NCBI GenBank assembly: GCA_903813345.2 | Contig: CAIIXF020000011.1 | Location: forward strand, 14,121,754-14,185,753 | Length of the DNA stretch: 64,000 nucleotides | Direction: 5' to 3' | From: Owenia fusiformis | Taxonomy: Eukaryota; Annelida; Polychaeta; Sabellida; Oweniidae | Shown: piece after piece, positions 32,301 through 36,480 of the stretch | Position numbering within the stretch: position 1 is the first letter of the stretch | Layout of the letters: each line of letters begins with the position of its first letter | Position numbers and translations under genes: made by a program | Notes under the pieces: model-generated | Told to the model about the DNA's origin: nothing | The model's input: the letters and a program-made list of their open reading frames with translations, nothing else | Databases searched by the model: none

Positions 32301-34795
32301 TAGTCCTACTCTAGAGAAAACACAGGAGCTCAACCCCAATGATATCAAGGAATCCCTTCAGCCAGTAGTTGTGTAAGTCATAACTGTTTGTGATACATAA
32401 ACCAAATTCTGCAACGATGTATCACCTTACCATGATAATTCTTGTTCTGAAGATAAAGCACCATTATATATTGTGTTTTTAAGTCACCACCACGTTTGGT
32501 GGTAAGTGTTCATCAATTGGCATCTGTAACAAATGGCAGGCGGTGACATTTTGCATTTTAATACCTTGTTTGATTTGCAGAGCAGTTAATTTGTTTGTAT
32601 TTATTTGTCTGTTAAACTATTATTCTTAAGCCTGAAATGAATCATATTGCGTCCTCAAAAAGTATGTATGTATGTATGTTAAGAAAACAAAATGCCCCCA
32701 GATGAATTTTTGTTTAATATTTGCAACAAGTATAATTAATGTTTTCCTAAATTGCCATTATCTTAAATAGATTCAATACAAGTTTTGCATTTCTTGTTTC
32801 AGTTCAAATGGGTCTACAAGCGCCTCCATTGACACCATATCAAGCTCAACTCTAGCTTCCCCAACTTCACAAGGTACAACTTTAGTGAGACGGTCAGTCA
32901 CCTACTCCAAGGATGGTTCTGATAAGTCCATTGATCATAAAGCTAACTGTAATGAGGAAGAAATATTTCAAAAAGGGTAAGAATTCACATAGATATTCAA
33001 ATCTCACAAATGCTTCAAAAATGCATGAGCCTTTGACCCTTTGAAAAGAATATTATTATGAATCATATAAGACTAGCATTAATTGAAGCATTGCAATCGA
33101 GTCACATTTTATATATCATAAATCTTATCAAGTCTCATTCACTAAATTACATGTACATGTATAGATACGCTATTATTGTTTGACTATTGTAGCTACGAAG
33201 AGGGAATTAAAGCCAAGGTGTCTCAGGATTTAGAAGACTTGAGAGAACAACAGAAAGTATTCTGTGATACCCTAGAAGACCTCATGGATCAGAGTGAGAT
33301 AGCAGAGCAGATGGAAGCTTGGTAAGATATCTTAAATACTCTTACATCTATTTCAACTCTATAATTAAAGTCTTCCATCAAGGTGCCCATCCCCCTTCCT
33401 TTGATGTCATATTGCCCCATCTTGTAATGTTATGTTCATCATTAGTTTGAAATGGAAGCTCGATAAGATTTCATTAAAGGCTGACAATGCGTATTGAGGA
33501 GCAAAAAGGAAAATAAAACATAAAAAAGATCCTTGGAATATGTCAATCTCATAGTCAGTTGAATATGATATATAAAGCTTCTTTCGTGCAAATATTAAGC
33601 TGAGAAAAAAGTTACTCTTGTAAGAACAGCGTGAGATGTTTCGGACATCTGTTTTTACATTTAAGTACTTTTGTAAAACCAGAGCTATGGTCATTGTAAG
33701 TTACACCTTTCTCACAACATTGTTCTGTGGAAACAAGATTTCATGGTTTATTATCATTTAAAAAACTTAATGGAGTAGGCCATGATTTTTTCAAAACATA
33801 TTCTTTTCACATAATATATGAAGTTAGGAACGCTACTGGCATGCAAAGAGCATAGTTTTACTTCAAGGATCTACATACAAATTCTCCTTTATTATCTATT
33901 TGATAAACAAGATAGGATGGCTGGCAGATATCAACATTCAAATGTTATATGTACAGTACAGATACATGTCCTAAATAATTAAATACAATTTTAAGGAAAA
34001 TAATGTAGTATAGCCTAGTACAAAAAACTGAAGTTAATAATCTAATCTGGTTGTTGGTAATTCCATGAGAATATCATTGAATTTAGTTGTATTTGCAATG
34101 AGAGTCCTTGAAACTATGAGATTCTCATTACATGCGAGTCAATGAGATATCCAGAATATGGGACTGGAAAGTATTTGCATGTTATTGTAGCTATAGTTAT
34201 TCATACATGGATGGTCACTTGAAGTCAGGACAGTTTACCTTGTAAACCTTGATGTTCATGCCCTGATATTCTTCTCAATTCATCTTTAAACTTAATATTT
34301 TCTCCAGATTATTTCAAAGTGTTGAAATCCCAGTTTTTGATCTTTTCGATTGTTTTTTATAACTCCGATATTCCTTATTTTTTATTTAATTCATTTTGAT
34401 TTTCTCCCAAATTTCCAGAAAATGAACTCAGCATATTCAATTAATACTGATAAAAATGTTTTTTATTTGATAGTGTATGTAGCAGGTAGTTCTTGCCATG
34501 ATATGATGACAATTAACATTATGTTCCTTGTATTTGCAGTGAGAGCAGAGAGACATCTATTGAGAAAGTCTCAAAGATAAAACCAAGACATGAACTAATA
34601 AACTCAAAGTTCAGTTGGGACAAATCAGGGAAGCAAATGCGCTTTTTGCTGGCATGTATATTGTTTGGAATAGCCGTACTGACTGTATTGTTTACTTTGA
34701 TGACTGGTGGACCTGCTAGTAACACAGATACGTCAGTAGAGGAAATGCTGCGACCTCATATTTCAGTTAGACATTATCGTGCACCACCTAGTTAA
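5322..34795 (+). CDS. IRAG1/IRAG2-like: IRAG/LRMP (MRVI1/JAW1) family tail-anchored coiled-coil protein, 18 exons, 5' partial
   Basis: Eighteen exons with AG/GT borders join in a consistent phase to 2535 nt: 844 residues plus stop. The 5' end is not identified. The recognition rests on residues ~453-547, which hold the conserved block of the MRVI1/LRMP family (SRAEVLESVHQERR and HTENLKRLYEREHHELEE). Order: acidic/low-complexity N-part (1-151); Ser/Pro-rich repeats (152-320) ending in a helix; coiled coils (322-547); Ser-rich region with PKG/PKA consensus sites at S574 (RRRAS), S615 (RRAS) and S690 (RRS); a short coiled segment (717-760); a membrane helix (793-814); a 30-residue tail ending APPS. 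Family knowledge: IRAG1 is a PKG-I substrate that restrains IP3-receptor calcium release, while LRMP/JAW1 binds IP3 receptors and SUN proteins through a KASH-like tail. The membrane topology and the KASH role here are inference. The introns are full of mobile elements and host an antisense MFS gene. Confidence 0.88.
5382..6332. other. IRAG intron with two small foldback elements
   Basis: About 5818-6015 is bounded by TTATCCTACACCTAGTGTAC and its diverged reverse complement, a MITE-like unit of about 200 bp. About 6022-6135 is a hairpin (CCTATGATTTTTTAGAATAT against ATCATAGAATATCC with GATATTG/CAATATC near the loop). A related hairpin lies at about 10030-10190. No genes. Confidence 0.55.
6333..8276. 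mobile_element. CAGGCCCGT-ended DNA transposon with internal ~300-bp tandem repeats
   Basis: The terminal inverted repeats are CAGGCCCGT (6333-6341) and ACGGGCCTG (8268-8276). They are flanked by a 5-bp direct repeat AGTAT on both sides, which is the target-site duplication. The body holds about 4.5 units of about 300 bp with CTGGGCACTTTTAAAGTG, GTGTGAGGGGTGGCCCACTC and GGGTGTCAAAGGGGG blocks. No transposase ORF remains, so it is non-autonomous. Single ends of similar type (CAGGCCCGTAGCCAGG) occur at about 9954 and 38161. Confidence 0.82.
8431..8857. mobile_element. MITE with CAGATGCGAGTAG/CTACTCGCATCT ends
   Basis: This is a 427-bp unit bounded by inverted repeats of about 12 bp. A second, reverse-oriented copy occupies 42246-46124 and is split by a large insertion; matching blocks include CCACCTGGTGG and ATCTACATGTAAAA. 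No coding capacity. Confidence 0.8.
9046..9110 (+). CDS. IRAG-like exon 2
   Basis: The acceptor is TTTAAAG and the donor GTATAT. It encodes a charged helix (KTEKTELHNELVEVRRTVA) that continues the heptad-like pattern of exon 1. It ends in phase 2. Confidence 0.72.
9111..9793. other. IRAG intron with a ~90-bp tandem duplication
   Basis: Two tandem copies of about 90 bp (about 9168-9257 and 9261-9354) share ATGATTCAC, GTACATGCAAATAGGAGCTC and AGAGGCATGTGAATTGGAA. The remainder is unremarkable AT-rich sequence. Confidence 0.7.
9794..9932 (+). CDS. IRAG-like exon 3
   Basis: The acceptor is GTTTCAG and the donor GTCAGT. Its phase fits exon 2. The product is SLEERQR, then an acidic STDDDIM patch and a Pro/Ala/Ser-rich linker, ending ELRDQ in phase 0. 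Confidence 0.75.
9933..10702. other. IRAG introns 3 and 4 (around exon 4)
   Basis: Apart from exon 4, this stretch carries a CAGGCCCGTAGCCAGG transposon-end fragment (about 9954) and a hairpin-like relic (about 10030-10190, GAGGATGTCCTTTGATTTTT against CATAGGATATCC). No other coding sequence was seen. Confidence 0.5.
10314..10401 (+). CDS. IRAG-like exon 4
   Basis: The acceptor is CATTGCAG and the donor GTAAAT. It encodes an acidic, Pro-rich segment (VDDTDLPSPLCEKPFELRPP). It ends in phase 1. Confidence 0.72.
10703..10803 (+). CDS. IRAG-like exon 5
   Basis: The acceptor is CTGTTACAG and the donor GTGAGT. It encodes an acidic helix (ERDWQAEEDEIAALLQQK) and ends in phase 0. The open frame reads a little past the donor, but no homology supports that extension. 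The gypsy insertion begins 233 bp downstream, inside the following intron. Confidence 0.75.
11037..11082 (+). repeat. 5' LTR, internally deleted (46 bp)
   Basis: It keeps only the first 27 and last 19 bases of the LTR (TGTTTCAATATATGC... and ...ACAATATTGAAACA). Compared with the 3' LTR, the middle is missing, with an AC microhomology at the junction. Confidence 0.88.
11101..11271 (+). pseudogene. Gypsy pol remnant: end of reverse transcriptase/start of RNase H
   Basis: The frame reads FLSDILDPIRQLMKKD, then EEAFQKMKDL and KELVIQCDA, the usual thumb/connection sequence just before the first RNase H aspartate. It begins immediately after the primer-binding site, so several kilobases of gag-pro-RT have been deleted. 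It is cut at QCDA by the LINE insertion. Confidence 0.85.
11272..12034 (+). mobile_element. 5'-truncated non-LTR retrotransposon (LINE) inside the gypsy RNase H
   Basis: An 11-bp direct repeat AATGTGATGCT (11261-11271 and 12033-12043) flanks it, and it ends in AATAAA...poly(A) at about 12017-12034. The open part (to stop at 11744-11746) is the C-terminus of a LINE ORF2: LWNNLPPDF followed by a Cys/His knuckle (CLCDN...HFLLKCP). About 760 bp remain. The insertion is a textbook target-primed event and must be younger than the gypsy element. Confidence 0.9.
12035..13200 (+). pseudogene. Gypsy pol remnant: RNase H and integrase
   Basis: After the LINE poly(A), RNase H resumes (CDASSTGLGAV, IEKELLAVCWSVEKY, VYSDHKPLE, ADTLSRA). 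Next comes the integrase zinc finger (HNSHLGVEGTLRRARE..., CDVCREY) and a catalytic core with its three acidic positions visible at ASDIF, TSDNG and KSESAV. The frame ends at a stop near 13208. The long ORF that appears to start at 11936 is an artefact reading from the LINE tail through its poly(A) into RNase H. Confidence 0.88.
13201..13662 (+). pseudogene. Gypsy pol remnant: integrase C-terminal region
   Basis: This is another frame from the upstream piece. It carries EGYYNKNAKNLNPLDEGDSV, KATVQKRLDERSYDVECDG and YRRNRQHLRKQ, then a Pro-rich tail ending at the stop at 13660-13662. The part that normally links the DDE core to this region is missing, so there was a deletion with a frame change near 13200. 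No chromodomain is seen. The YRRNRxHLR ending recalls Mag-type or related gypsy lineages (tentative). Confidence 0.8.
13663..14095 (+). other. Gypsy 3' untranslated segment and polypurine tract
   Basis: This stretch between the pol stop and the 3' LTR is noncoding. It ends in the purine run GGAAAGGAAAGGA immediately before the LTR TG, as expected for a plus-strand primer. Confidence 0.75.
14096..15612 (+). repeat. 3' LTR carrying a nested inverted-repeat element
   Basis: It begins TGTTTCAATATATGC and ends ACAATATTGAAACA. Its unusual 1517-bp length is largely explained by an embedded ATCCCATCGAAC-ended element (14192-15470). The true LTR would then be about 240 bp. Confidence 0.85.
14192..15470. 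mobile_element. ATCCCATCGAAC-ended element with GTCC microsatellite and GGCCATTTT repeats
   Basis: The inverted ends are ATCCCATCGAAC (14192-14203) and GTTCGATGGGAT (15459-15470). Near the left end is a (GTCC)n microsatellite (about 14231-14310). The body has about five tandem ~150-190-bp units with AGCGATTTTGTTCATATTT, TGACACTTTTGGTAGAAGG and AAAATGGCCGCCATTTT. No ORF of a transposase. Diverged copies lie at 28050-29034, 26.2-27.46 kb and about 30.13-30.31 kb. Confidence 0.85.
15613..17101. other. Intron upstream of exon 6 with a hairpin and a MITE
   Basis: A hairpin with arms of about 39 bp lies at 15879-16025 (ACCTGTGCAATATCGTCCAT against GGACGATCTTGCACAGGT). A MITE follows at 16032-16487 (separate entry). 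ORFs at 16451-16678 and 16697-16960 (minus) are not supported. Confidence 0.6.
16032..16487. mobile_element. MITE with 33-bp terminal inverted repeats
   Basis: The left end 16032-16064 (TGTCACAAATGGCAGACATA...) and right end 16455-16487 (...TATGTCCACCATTTGTGACA) are reverse complements with about two mismatches. The 456-bp body is noncoding. Confidence 0.85.
17102..17612 (+). CDS. IRAG-like exon 6, Ser/Pro repeat exon
   Basis: This is the longest exon (511 nt), with acceptor TTTTTTCAG and donor GTCAGT. After a basic start (FNKKKEFVLEQIQQL) come four ten-residue repeats of the type RLPSNxPRSP, encoded by a 30-bp tandem repeat at about 17191-17310. A Ser-Pro-rich stretch follows, then a helix (RLKEELEGFAVQVAALDRAK) that starts the coiled-coil region. 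The many S-P pairs suggest proline-directed phosphorylation (inference). Confidence 0.85.
17923..18074 (+). CDS. IRAG-like exon 7 (coiled coil; donor lies in a tandem repeat)
   Basis: The acceptor is TTAATTCTAG. It encodes coiled coil (TQRLEHEASIRKLEETFDFD...SLATQLEAERKYVTDLENK). The first in-frame donor is GTAATG at 18075. A 33-bp repeat covering the last ~26 exonic bases and this donor is copied several times downstream, so the true 3' border is ambiguous. The donor at 18108 is also in frame; those from 18160 onwards are shifted by one base. Confidence 0.8.
18049..18327 (+). repeat. 33-bp tandem repeat spanning an exon end and its splice donor
   Basis: About eight units of TATGTGACAGACTTGGAGAA followed by TAAGGTAATGAAA occur, with candidate donors (G|GTAATx) at 18075, 18108, 18160, 18193, 18226, 18259, 18292 and 18322. 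The spacing is 33 bp except for one 52-bp step (a unit plus 19 bp) and a final 30-bp step. Translated, a unit reads MKYVTDLENKV, so units could extend the coiled coil by 11 residues. Confidence 0.92.
18328..19038. other. Intron between exon 7 and the antisense MFS gene
   Basis: AT-rich with poly-T runs; no gene seen. The ORF at 18546-18761 is low-complexity. Confidence 0.4.
19039..19044 (-). terminator. Candidate poly(A) signal of the MFS gene
   Basis: AATAAA on the minus strand begins 15 bases after the TAG stop, implying a very short 3' UTR. Confidence 0.45.
19059..20549 (-). CDS. Major facilitator superfamily transporter, nodulin-like/MCH1 type, intronless
   Basis: A single 496-residue ORF. 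About twelve hydrophobic helices can be placed: ~14-36, 56-74, 81-101, 106-131, 145-168, 185-205, then 278-302, 311-335, 348-368, 371-393, 408-430 and 450-472. The loop after helix 2 has FDRFGPR, the MFS motif-A position (DRxGRR-like). The central cytoplasmic loop (206-270) is long and acidic. The start YSFNTYALSLKNTFNYTQ and the layout resemble the nodulin-like/MCH1 monocarboxylate-transporter-like branch; the substrate is unknown. The start is the first Met; MNMQ at residue 11 could be an alternative. It lies wholly within the IRAG exon 7-8 intron on the opposite strand. Lack of introns suggests a retrocopy or a naturally intronless gene; the full-length frame argues it is functional. Confidence 0.9.
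   Translation of the reverse strand: MPDIFKIQKVNMQKYISLMAGILGVIMSGMLYSFNTYALSLKNTFNYTQIEVEYIASSADIGQCFMIPAGFVFDRFGPRPSCILSLIFTGVGFIVLWMTTMFYTFFAANAWLQVLIYFATLFGTSFLYLTSIGVNSKNFEGTQRVWVQVILGCVFGIAPALFSAIYQGLFVQGHIKDAENQKYGDYMLFLAVLSMIINLLCIVFLKEIPAKETFKTDESDLNELFKSFEQDRVMEETDDSIDDKHFNEKDELIANANCKDSTACSLDLNFWQMIQTLQFYYLFLIIMILGGIGVTFMNNIAIVLKSVHREYDIAVFTICLPIFGSLGKIVVTLMTNYILLKWDNIPKSIYPLPCSLLMCFGLIVIIFSNQGFFGLFISTILTGLSYGALYVQIQCLSIELFGIKYFGQNYGVLVFAQTIGMFGFQQLFGFSYKLNSPPGSNECFGQFCFKWTFVLLAILCFCALFLNICLIKIERDASMKRKESKQIYNSMSNISE
20550..21410. other. Upstream flank of the MFS gene; hairpin at 20938-20982
   Basis: A strong hairpin TAAGTAATAGTAAGCTG...CAGCTTACTATTACTTA lies at about 20938-20982. 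It is enclosed by an outer pair AGCATAGGC (about 20869) / GCCTATGCT (about 20989). The ORF at 20732-20944 is unsupported. The MFS promoter should lie here, but no convincing core element was found. Confidence 0.5.
21411..22010. repeat. 86-bp tandem repeat, about 6-7 copies
   Basis: TATGCCTATGAGCATGAACT recurs at 21497, 21583, 21669, 21755, 21841 and 21927, exactly every 86 bp. Diverged partial units lie at both ends. Each unit contains GAATAAACTTTACTCTCTTT and AATTAATTAGAATAG. Confidence 0.92.
22011..22650. other. Intron with a cluster of ATGGTTGCAA-like motifs
   Basis: Between about 22215 and 22440 the motif ATGGTTGxAA and its complement TTxCAACCA recur a dozen times in irregular spacing, a degenerate simple repeat. 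No gene. Confidence 0.5.
22651..24590. other. Intron with a solo MITE end and a retroelement 3' end
   Basis: CAGGGTGGGCCAATAAAAAT at 22651 matches the left end of the 26402 foldback MITE, but no right end was found. About 23711-23840 reads, on the minus strand, GCGCTTTGCCCCTTGTAATT...CAATAAATATGAAAG and then poly(A), which looks like the 3' end of a retroelement. Three short GATTGATGTCACGAT repeats sit at about 23974-24011. No genes. Confidence 0.5.
24595..25085 (-). mobile_element. 5'-truncated LINE fragment, C-terminal ORF2 and (GAATT)n tail
   Basis: On the minus strand the ORF at 24874-25068 reads YTRQLHYFHIPKCSKLSLRY, then LGPNLWNALPHDIKKCSTLN and FKSSYKKLL, the usual ending of CR1/RTE/Jockey-like ORF2 proteins. 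The 3' tail is a pentamer repeat of GAATT type (about 24597-24620 on +) instead of poly(A). It is inserted in a GGTCA-rich repeat whose TTGACC and GACTTGCTTCAAATTxACC parts flank it. Confidence 0.8.
25086..25807. other. Intron; GGTCA-rich repeat fragments
   Basis: It contains pieces of the 2.7-4.1-kb repeat family (TCATCTACAAGTTCTCAG, TGTGACCTTTACTTGACCT) and then unique AT-rich sequence up to exon 8. Confidence 0.5.
25814..25929 (+). CDS. IRAG-like exon 8
   Basis: The acceptor is either TTTCTAG (exon from 25808) or the downstream TTGCAG (from 25814); both keep phase 0 and differ by two residues (LQ). It encodes coiled coil (SKDLRVSQDKYNSISKAYTD) and ends KR at the donor GTAAGC in phase 2. 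Confidence 0.85.
25930..26209. repeat. Interspersed repeat of CAGTAAAACCTGTATAAGTG type
   Basis: It begins CAGTAAAACCTGTATAAGTG and contains repeated AAAGTGTTCCACTT/AGAGGTCC-like blocks. The same opening occurs at about 31373 (CAGTGAAACCTGTATATCC), and related words build the 37-bp array at 29.47-29.82 kb. Confidence 0.55.
26210..27460. mobile_element. Diverged ATCCCAyC-type element split by a foldback MITE
   Basis: The left part (about 26240-26400) has ACTGTCTTATGACA and GCCATTTTGAA; the right end (about 27440-27458) has GGCTGTTCGATGGGATTT. These match the element in the gypsy LTR. A 929-bp MITE interrupts it at 26402-27330. Confidence 0.65.
26402..27330. mobile_element. 929-bp foldback MITE, Tc1/mariner-like ends, TA target
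   Basis: The ends are CAGTGTGGGCCAATAAAAAT and ATTTTTACTGGCCCACCCTG, with TA on each side (26400-26401 and 27331-27332). The two halves (about 26402-26870 and 26990-27330) are imperfect reverse complements; for example GGAGAAGCAAGACATGTCTC pairs with GACATGTCTTGCTTCTCC. A transcript of this intron would form a hairpin of several hundred base pairs. The ORF 27044-27307 is just one arm. Confidence 0.9.
27461..27767. other. Intron remainder before exon 9
   Basis: Nothing recognisable. ORFs at 27421-27666 (minus) and 27431-27685 (+) overlap the transposon end and lack support. Confidence 0.4.
27768..27808 (+). CDS. IRAG-like exon 9 (41 nt)
   Basis: This is a very short exon with acceptor CTTTCAG and donor GTAATT. 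It encodes SNTELTEQCTKVK in the phase demanded by both neighbours, and it continues the coiled coil. Confidence 0.78.
27935..28017 (+). CDS. IRAG-like exon 10
   Basis: The acceptor is ATATTTCAG and the donor GTATGT. It encodes coiled coil (DVQEELIKSKEVIAQEKKKA). It ends in phase 0. An inverted-repeat element begins only 32 bp past the donor. Confidence 0.85.
28050..29034. mobile_element. ATCCCACCAAAC-ended element between exons 10 and 11
   Basis: The ends are ATCCCACCAAAC (28050-28061) and GTTCAGTGGGAT (29023-29034). A (TCCA)n tract lies near the left end, and the body repeats TTTGATAACTCAAAT, ATTTTATATGCTGATGCC and CAAGATGGC.GC in ~130-160-bp units. It is a diverged relative of the 14192-15470 element and ends only 55 bp before exon 11, so it supplies most of this intron. 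Confidence 0.82.
29090..29248 (+). CDS. IRAG-like exon 11 (family signature, first half)
   Basis: The acceptor is TATTTTCAG and the donor GTATAT. It encodes SVQIYQRLQYHMEVLAQSTN and then SRAEVLESVHQERRLSSAIE. This is the conserved hallmark of MRVI1/LRMP proteins as I know the family, and the main basis for the gene call. Confidence 0.92.
29469..29815. repeat. 37-bp tandem repeat with splice-like motifs, about 9 copies
   Basis: The unit reads ACCTGTAAGTGATGAAAGTG, then TTCCACTTACACAGAAC. Copies are nearly identical. Each unit holds a donor-like CTGTAAGTG and an acceptor-like CTTACACAG, and CACTTAC/GTAAGTG are inverted. It lies in the intron between the two IRAG signature exons (11 and 12). 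Confidence 0.93.
29956..30079 (+). CDS. IRAG-like exon 12 (family signature, second half)
   Basis: The acceptor is TTGTTCAG and the donor GTGAAT. It encodes HTENLKRLYEREHHELEE and RRILQENN, completing the conserved IRAG/LRMP coiled-coil block. It ends in phase 1. Confidence 0.92.
30080..30556. other. Intron with a fourth ATCCCA-type element fragment
   Basis: About 30128-30310 resembles the left part of the ATCCCACC element (CACCGAATGAAGTTTGAGTA, TAACTCAAATACCAGTGGA, CAATATGGC). The rest is AT-rich. Confidence 0.5.
30557..30618 (+). CDS. IRAG-like exon 13 (NAGNAG acceptor)
   Basis: Tandem acceptors ACAGCAG allow a start at 30557 or 30560, so one alanine is optional. It encodes GECTIGKRSMSVTEGATSLK. 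The donor is GTACAT, phase 0. Confidence 0.82.
30619..31628. other. Intron 13; no gene seen
   Basis: It includes GGATCCAGACAGGATCCGAAAC (about 31247-31268), a small inverted pair, and a CAGTGAAACCTGTATA repeat start at about 31373. ORFs here are short and unsupported. Confidence 0.4.
31629..31691 (+). CDS. IRAG-like exon 14 with RRRAS site
   Basis: The acceptor is TTGTTTAG and the donor GTAAGA. It encodes ETRRRASVAVGALGRQASVSN; RRRAS fits the PKA/PKG consensus. IRAG1 is a known PKG-I substrate, so the site is suggestive but untested. Confidence 0.82.
31692..32802. other. Introns 14 and 15 (around exon 15)
   Basis: Apart from exon 15, about 32483-32570 is a dispersed repeat (GGCATCTGTAACAAATGGCA, GGTGACATTTTGCAT). 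It reappears at about 24440 and, inverted, in the 51.4- and 56.2-kb repeats. A short (GTAT)n tract lies near 32665. Confidence 0.5.
32161..32372 (+). CDS. IRAG-like exon 15, Ser-rich with RRAS site
   Basis: The acceptor is ACTTTTTAG and the donor GTAAGT, phase 2 at the end. It contains SVVRRASMADKGDSS and Ser/Pro-rich sequence (GQSELSPILSSPTLEKTQ). It is probably disordered. Confidence 0.85.
32803..32976 (+). CDS. IRAG-like exon 16, Ser/Thr-rich with RRS site
   Basis: The acceptor is CTTGTTTCAG and the donor GTAAGA. It encodes a Ser/Thr-rich stretch, then TTLVRRSVTYSKDGSDKS and an acidic end. The phase matches both neighbours. Confidence 0.85.
33193..33321 (+). CDS. IRAG-like exon 17
   Basis: The acceptor is ACTATTGTAG and the donor GTAAGA. 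It encodes an acidic helix (KVSQDLEDLREQQKVFCDTL, EDLMDQSEIAEQMEA) and ends in phase 2. Confidence 0.87.
33322..34539. other. Last IRAG intron; no gene seen
   Basis: AT-rich with unsupported ORFs (33407-33694 minus, 34350-34580 plus, the latter running into exon 18 in another frame). Confidence 0.4.
34540..34795 (+). CDS. IRAG-like terminal coding exon 18: membrane anchor and KASH-like tail
   Basis: The acceptor is TATTTGCAG; the stop is TAA at 34793-34795. A basic juxtamembrane stretch leads into the hydrophobic helix MRFLLACILFGIAVLTVLFT, then a 30-residue tail ending HYRAPPS. KASH proteins share this plan (a single C-terminal helix, then about 30 residues in the perinuclear space ending in a Pro-rich PPPX). 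Here the last four residues are APPS, a close but imperfect match. The last ~105 coding bases are also the first unit of a tandem duplication. Confidence 0.9.
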
Positions 34796-35330
34796 CCATG
34801 GTAATACTCCATGCGTGGATTAAATAATTATGGCGCTGTTTATTTTGATAACTGGTGGAGTTGACAGTACAATAATATACATGTATGAGGCTTGAGGAAA
34901 TACTCAAGCCCATATTTCAGTCAGACATTATGGTGCCCTGACTACTTAAACAAGGGAATATTCCATGCATGGATTAGCTGATTATATGTTGCTGTTTACT
35001 TTGATAATTGGTGGAGCTGCCAGTAAAACAATATATGAGGTTTGAGGAAATACTCAAGCCCATATTTCAGTCAGACATTATGGTGCCCTACTACTTAAAC
35101 ATGGTAATATTCCATGCATGGATTAGCTGATTATATGTTGCTTTTTACTTTGATAACTAGTGAAGCTGCCAGTACAATAATATATGAGGTTTGAGGAAAT
35201 ACTCAAGCCCATATTTCAGTCAGACATTATGGTGGCCCGACTACTTAAACAAGGGAATATTCCATGCATGGATTAGCTGATCATGTTTTGGTTTACTTTG
35301 ATAACTAGTGGACCTGCCCAATACTCCATA
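34691..35330 (+). repeat. ~150-bp tandem duplication of the terminal exon end and 3' flank
   Basis: Units begin at 34691 (coding), 34839, 34995, 35144 and 35292, with steps of 148, 156, 149 and 148 bp. The last unit is cut short. Shared landmarks are TTTACTTTGAT, ACTGGTGGA.CTGC.AGTA, GAGGAAAT.CT, CATATTTCAGTCAGACATTA and TCCATGCATGGATTA. Only the first unit keeps the reading frame; the others carry early stops. Confidence 0.9.
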
Positions 35331-36480
35331 TAATATATCATGAGATAAGATTGTTTAAAACCAATTGATAGAAATTTAGTACAATGTTTAGTATTAGAAG
35401 TAACCATTGGGGCCATTTTGAATGGTAACAGCATATGCTATCAATTTCTATTTTATTATTTTCAACCAGGTTAGTATCTTGTTAACACCATACCTCTTAA
35501 AAAGATTAAATGAGATCACCAGACAGTGAATTACAATGTATAAAACCATTAACTGTTTATCGTTATAAGGGTTGGTATCGATATGGTGAACTTTTTGAAC
35601 ACATGTTTCTCTTAAACCAGTCATCAAAAAATTCTGAAAATTGGTCATCTTCTGAATGGTAATAATATAATTTGAAAAAAATATTTATACTCTTCTCTTT
35701 ATTGTTTTAGAAAACACATCAGACACTTTTTTTGTTCTTGGTATCATATGTTCGAAATGAAATGAAACATCTATCAGAACCTCATTGGAACAAAACGACA
35801 TAAACACAACGTTTTTAGGTCTCTCGATATTGTAATTGTGCAACGAAAATTTGGTTGATTTTAAAAAAGTGTCTTGTTAATGAAATAAAAGGTTTATCTT
35901 AATTTTTATCTATTTTGGGGGGTTTTGTTTTAATGTTTTGAATACTTTTTGTTAAATCAATCAAAGAAAATGTTGTATATGCTATTTTGTTCATACAAGG
36001 TTCGGAAAGACATTTTATTTCATTCTCAAGAATTGGTCAAAAGGAACAAAAAACAATTGCACTAAAAAACCAAAAATGTTAACAAAAACAGTTATATAAA
36101 ATATTTCAAAATAATTTTCGCATTAAATTGTTGTCAGTCAGTCAACATTACATAAAGGACCGTGTTTTTACAGAACATTTTCAATAATTGGTTAAAGAGA
36201 AAAACATTGTTGAATTCAGTTCACCATATGGTACCTATCCTTTTTGGGTTTTATTGTTTTAAAGTTGCTTTGAAATTTTCAATAAATATTTTGTTCATTT
36301 TAAACATGAGTTATTTTTTAAACTGAAGTTTGAGTTGGCTGCAACCTTTGATGGAATGGGGAAAGCATTGTAGACTCCTTTAAAGGGTTACGTATACCTT
36401 ATGGCAGCTCAAAACATTTCTACAAAAACACCCAAGAGGTTTTTTGACTTGATCTATAGATGTCACCCCGATCATTTAAG
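35331..36480. other. 3' flank of the IRAG-like gene
   Basis: About 35575-35730 (GGTATCGATATGG, AACTTTTTGAACACAT, GGTAATAATATAATTTGAAA) recurs with divergence at about 41375-41530. Candidate poly(A) signals lie at 35884 and about 36283. Confidence 0.55.
35884..35889 (+). terminator. Candidate poly(A) signal for the IRAG-like gene
   Basis: AATAAA is followed about 30 bp later by a GGGGGGTTTTGTTTT stretch that could be the GU-rich downstream element. It would give a 3' UTR of about 1.1 kb containing the decayed terminal-exon repeats. A second AATAAA near 36283 is an alternative. Confidence 0.35.
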
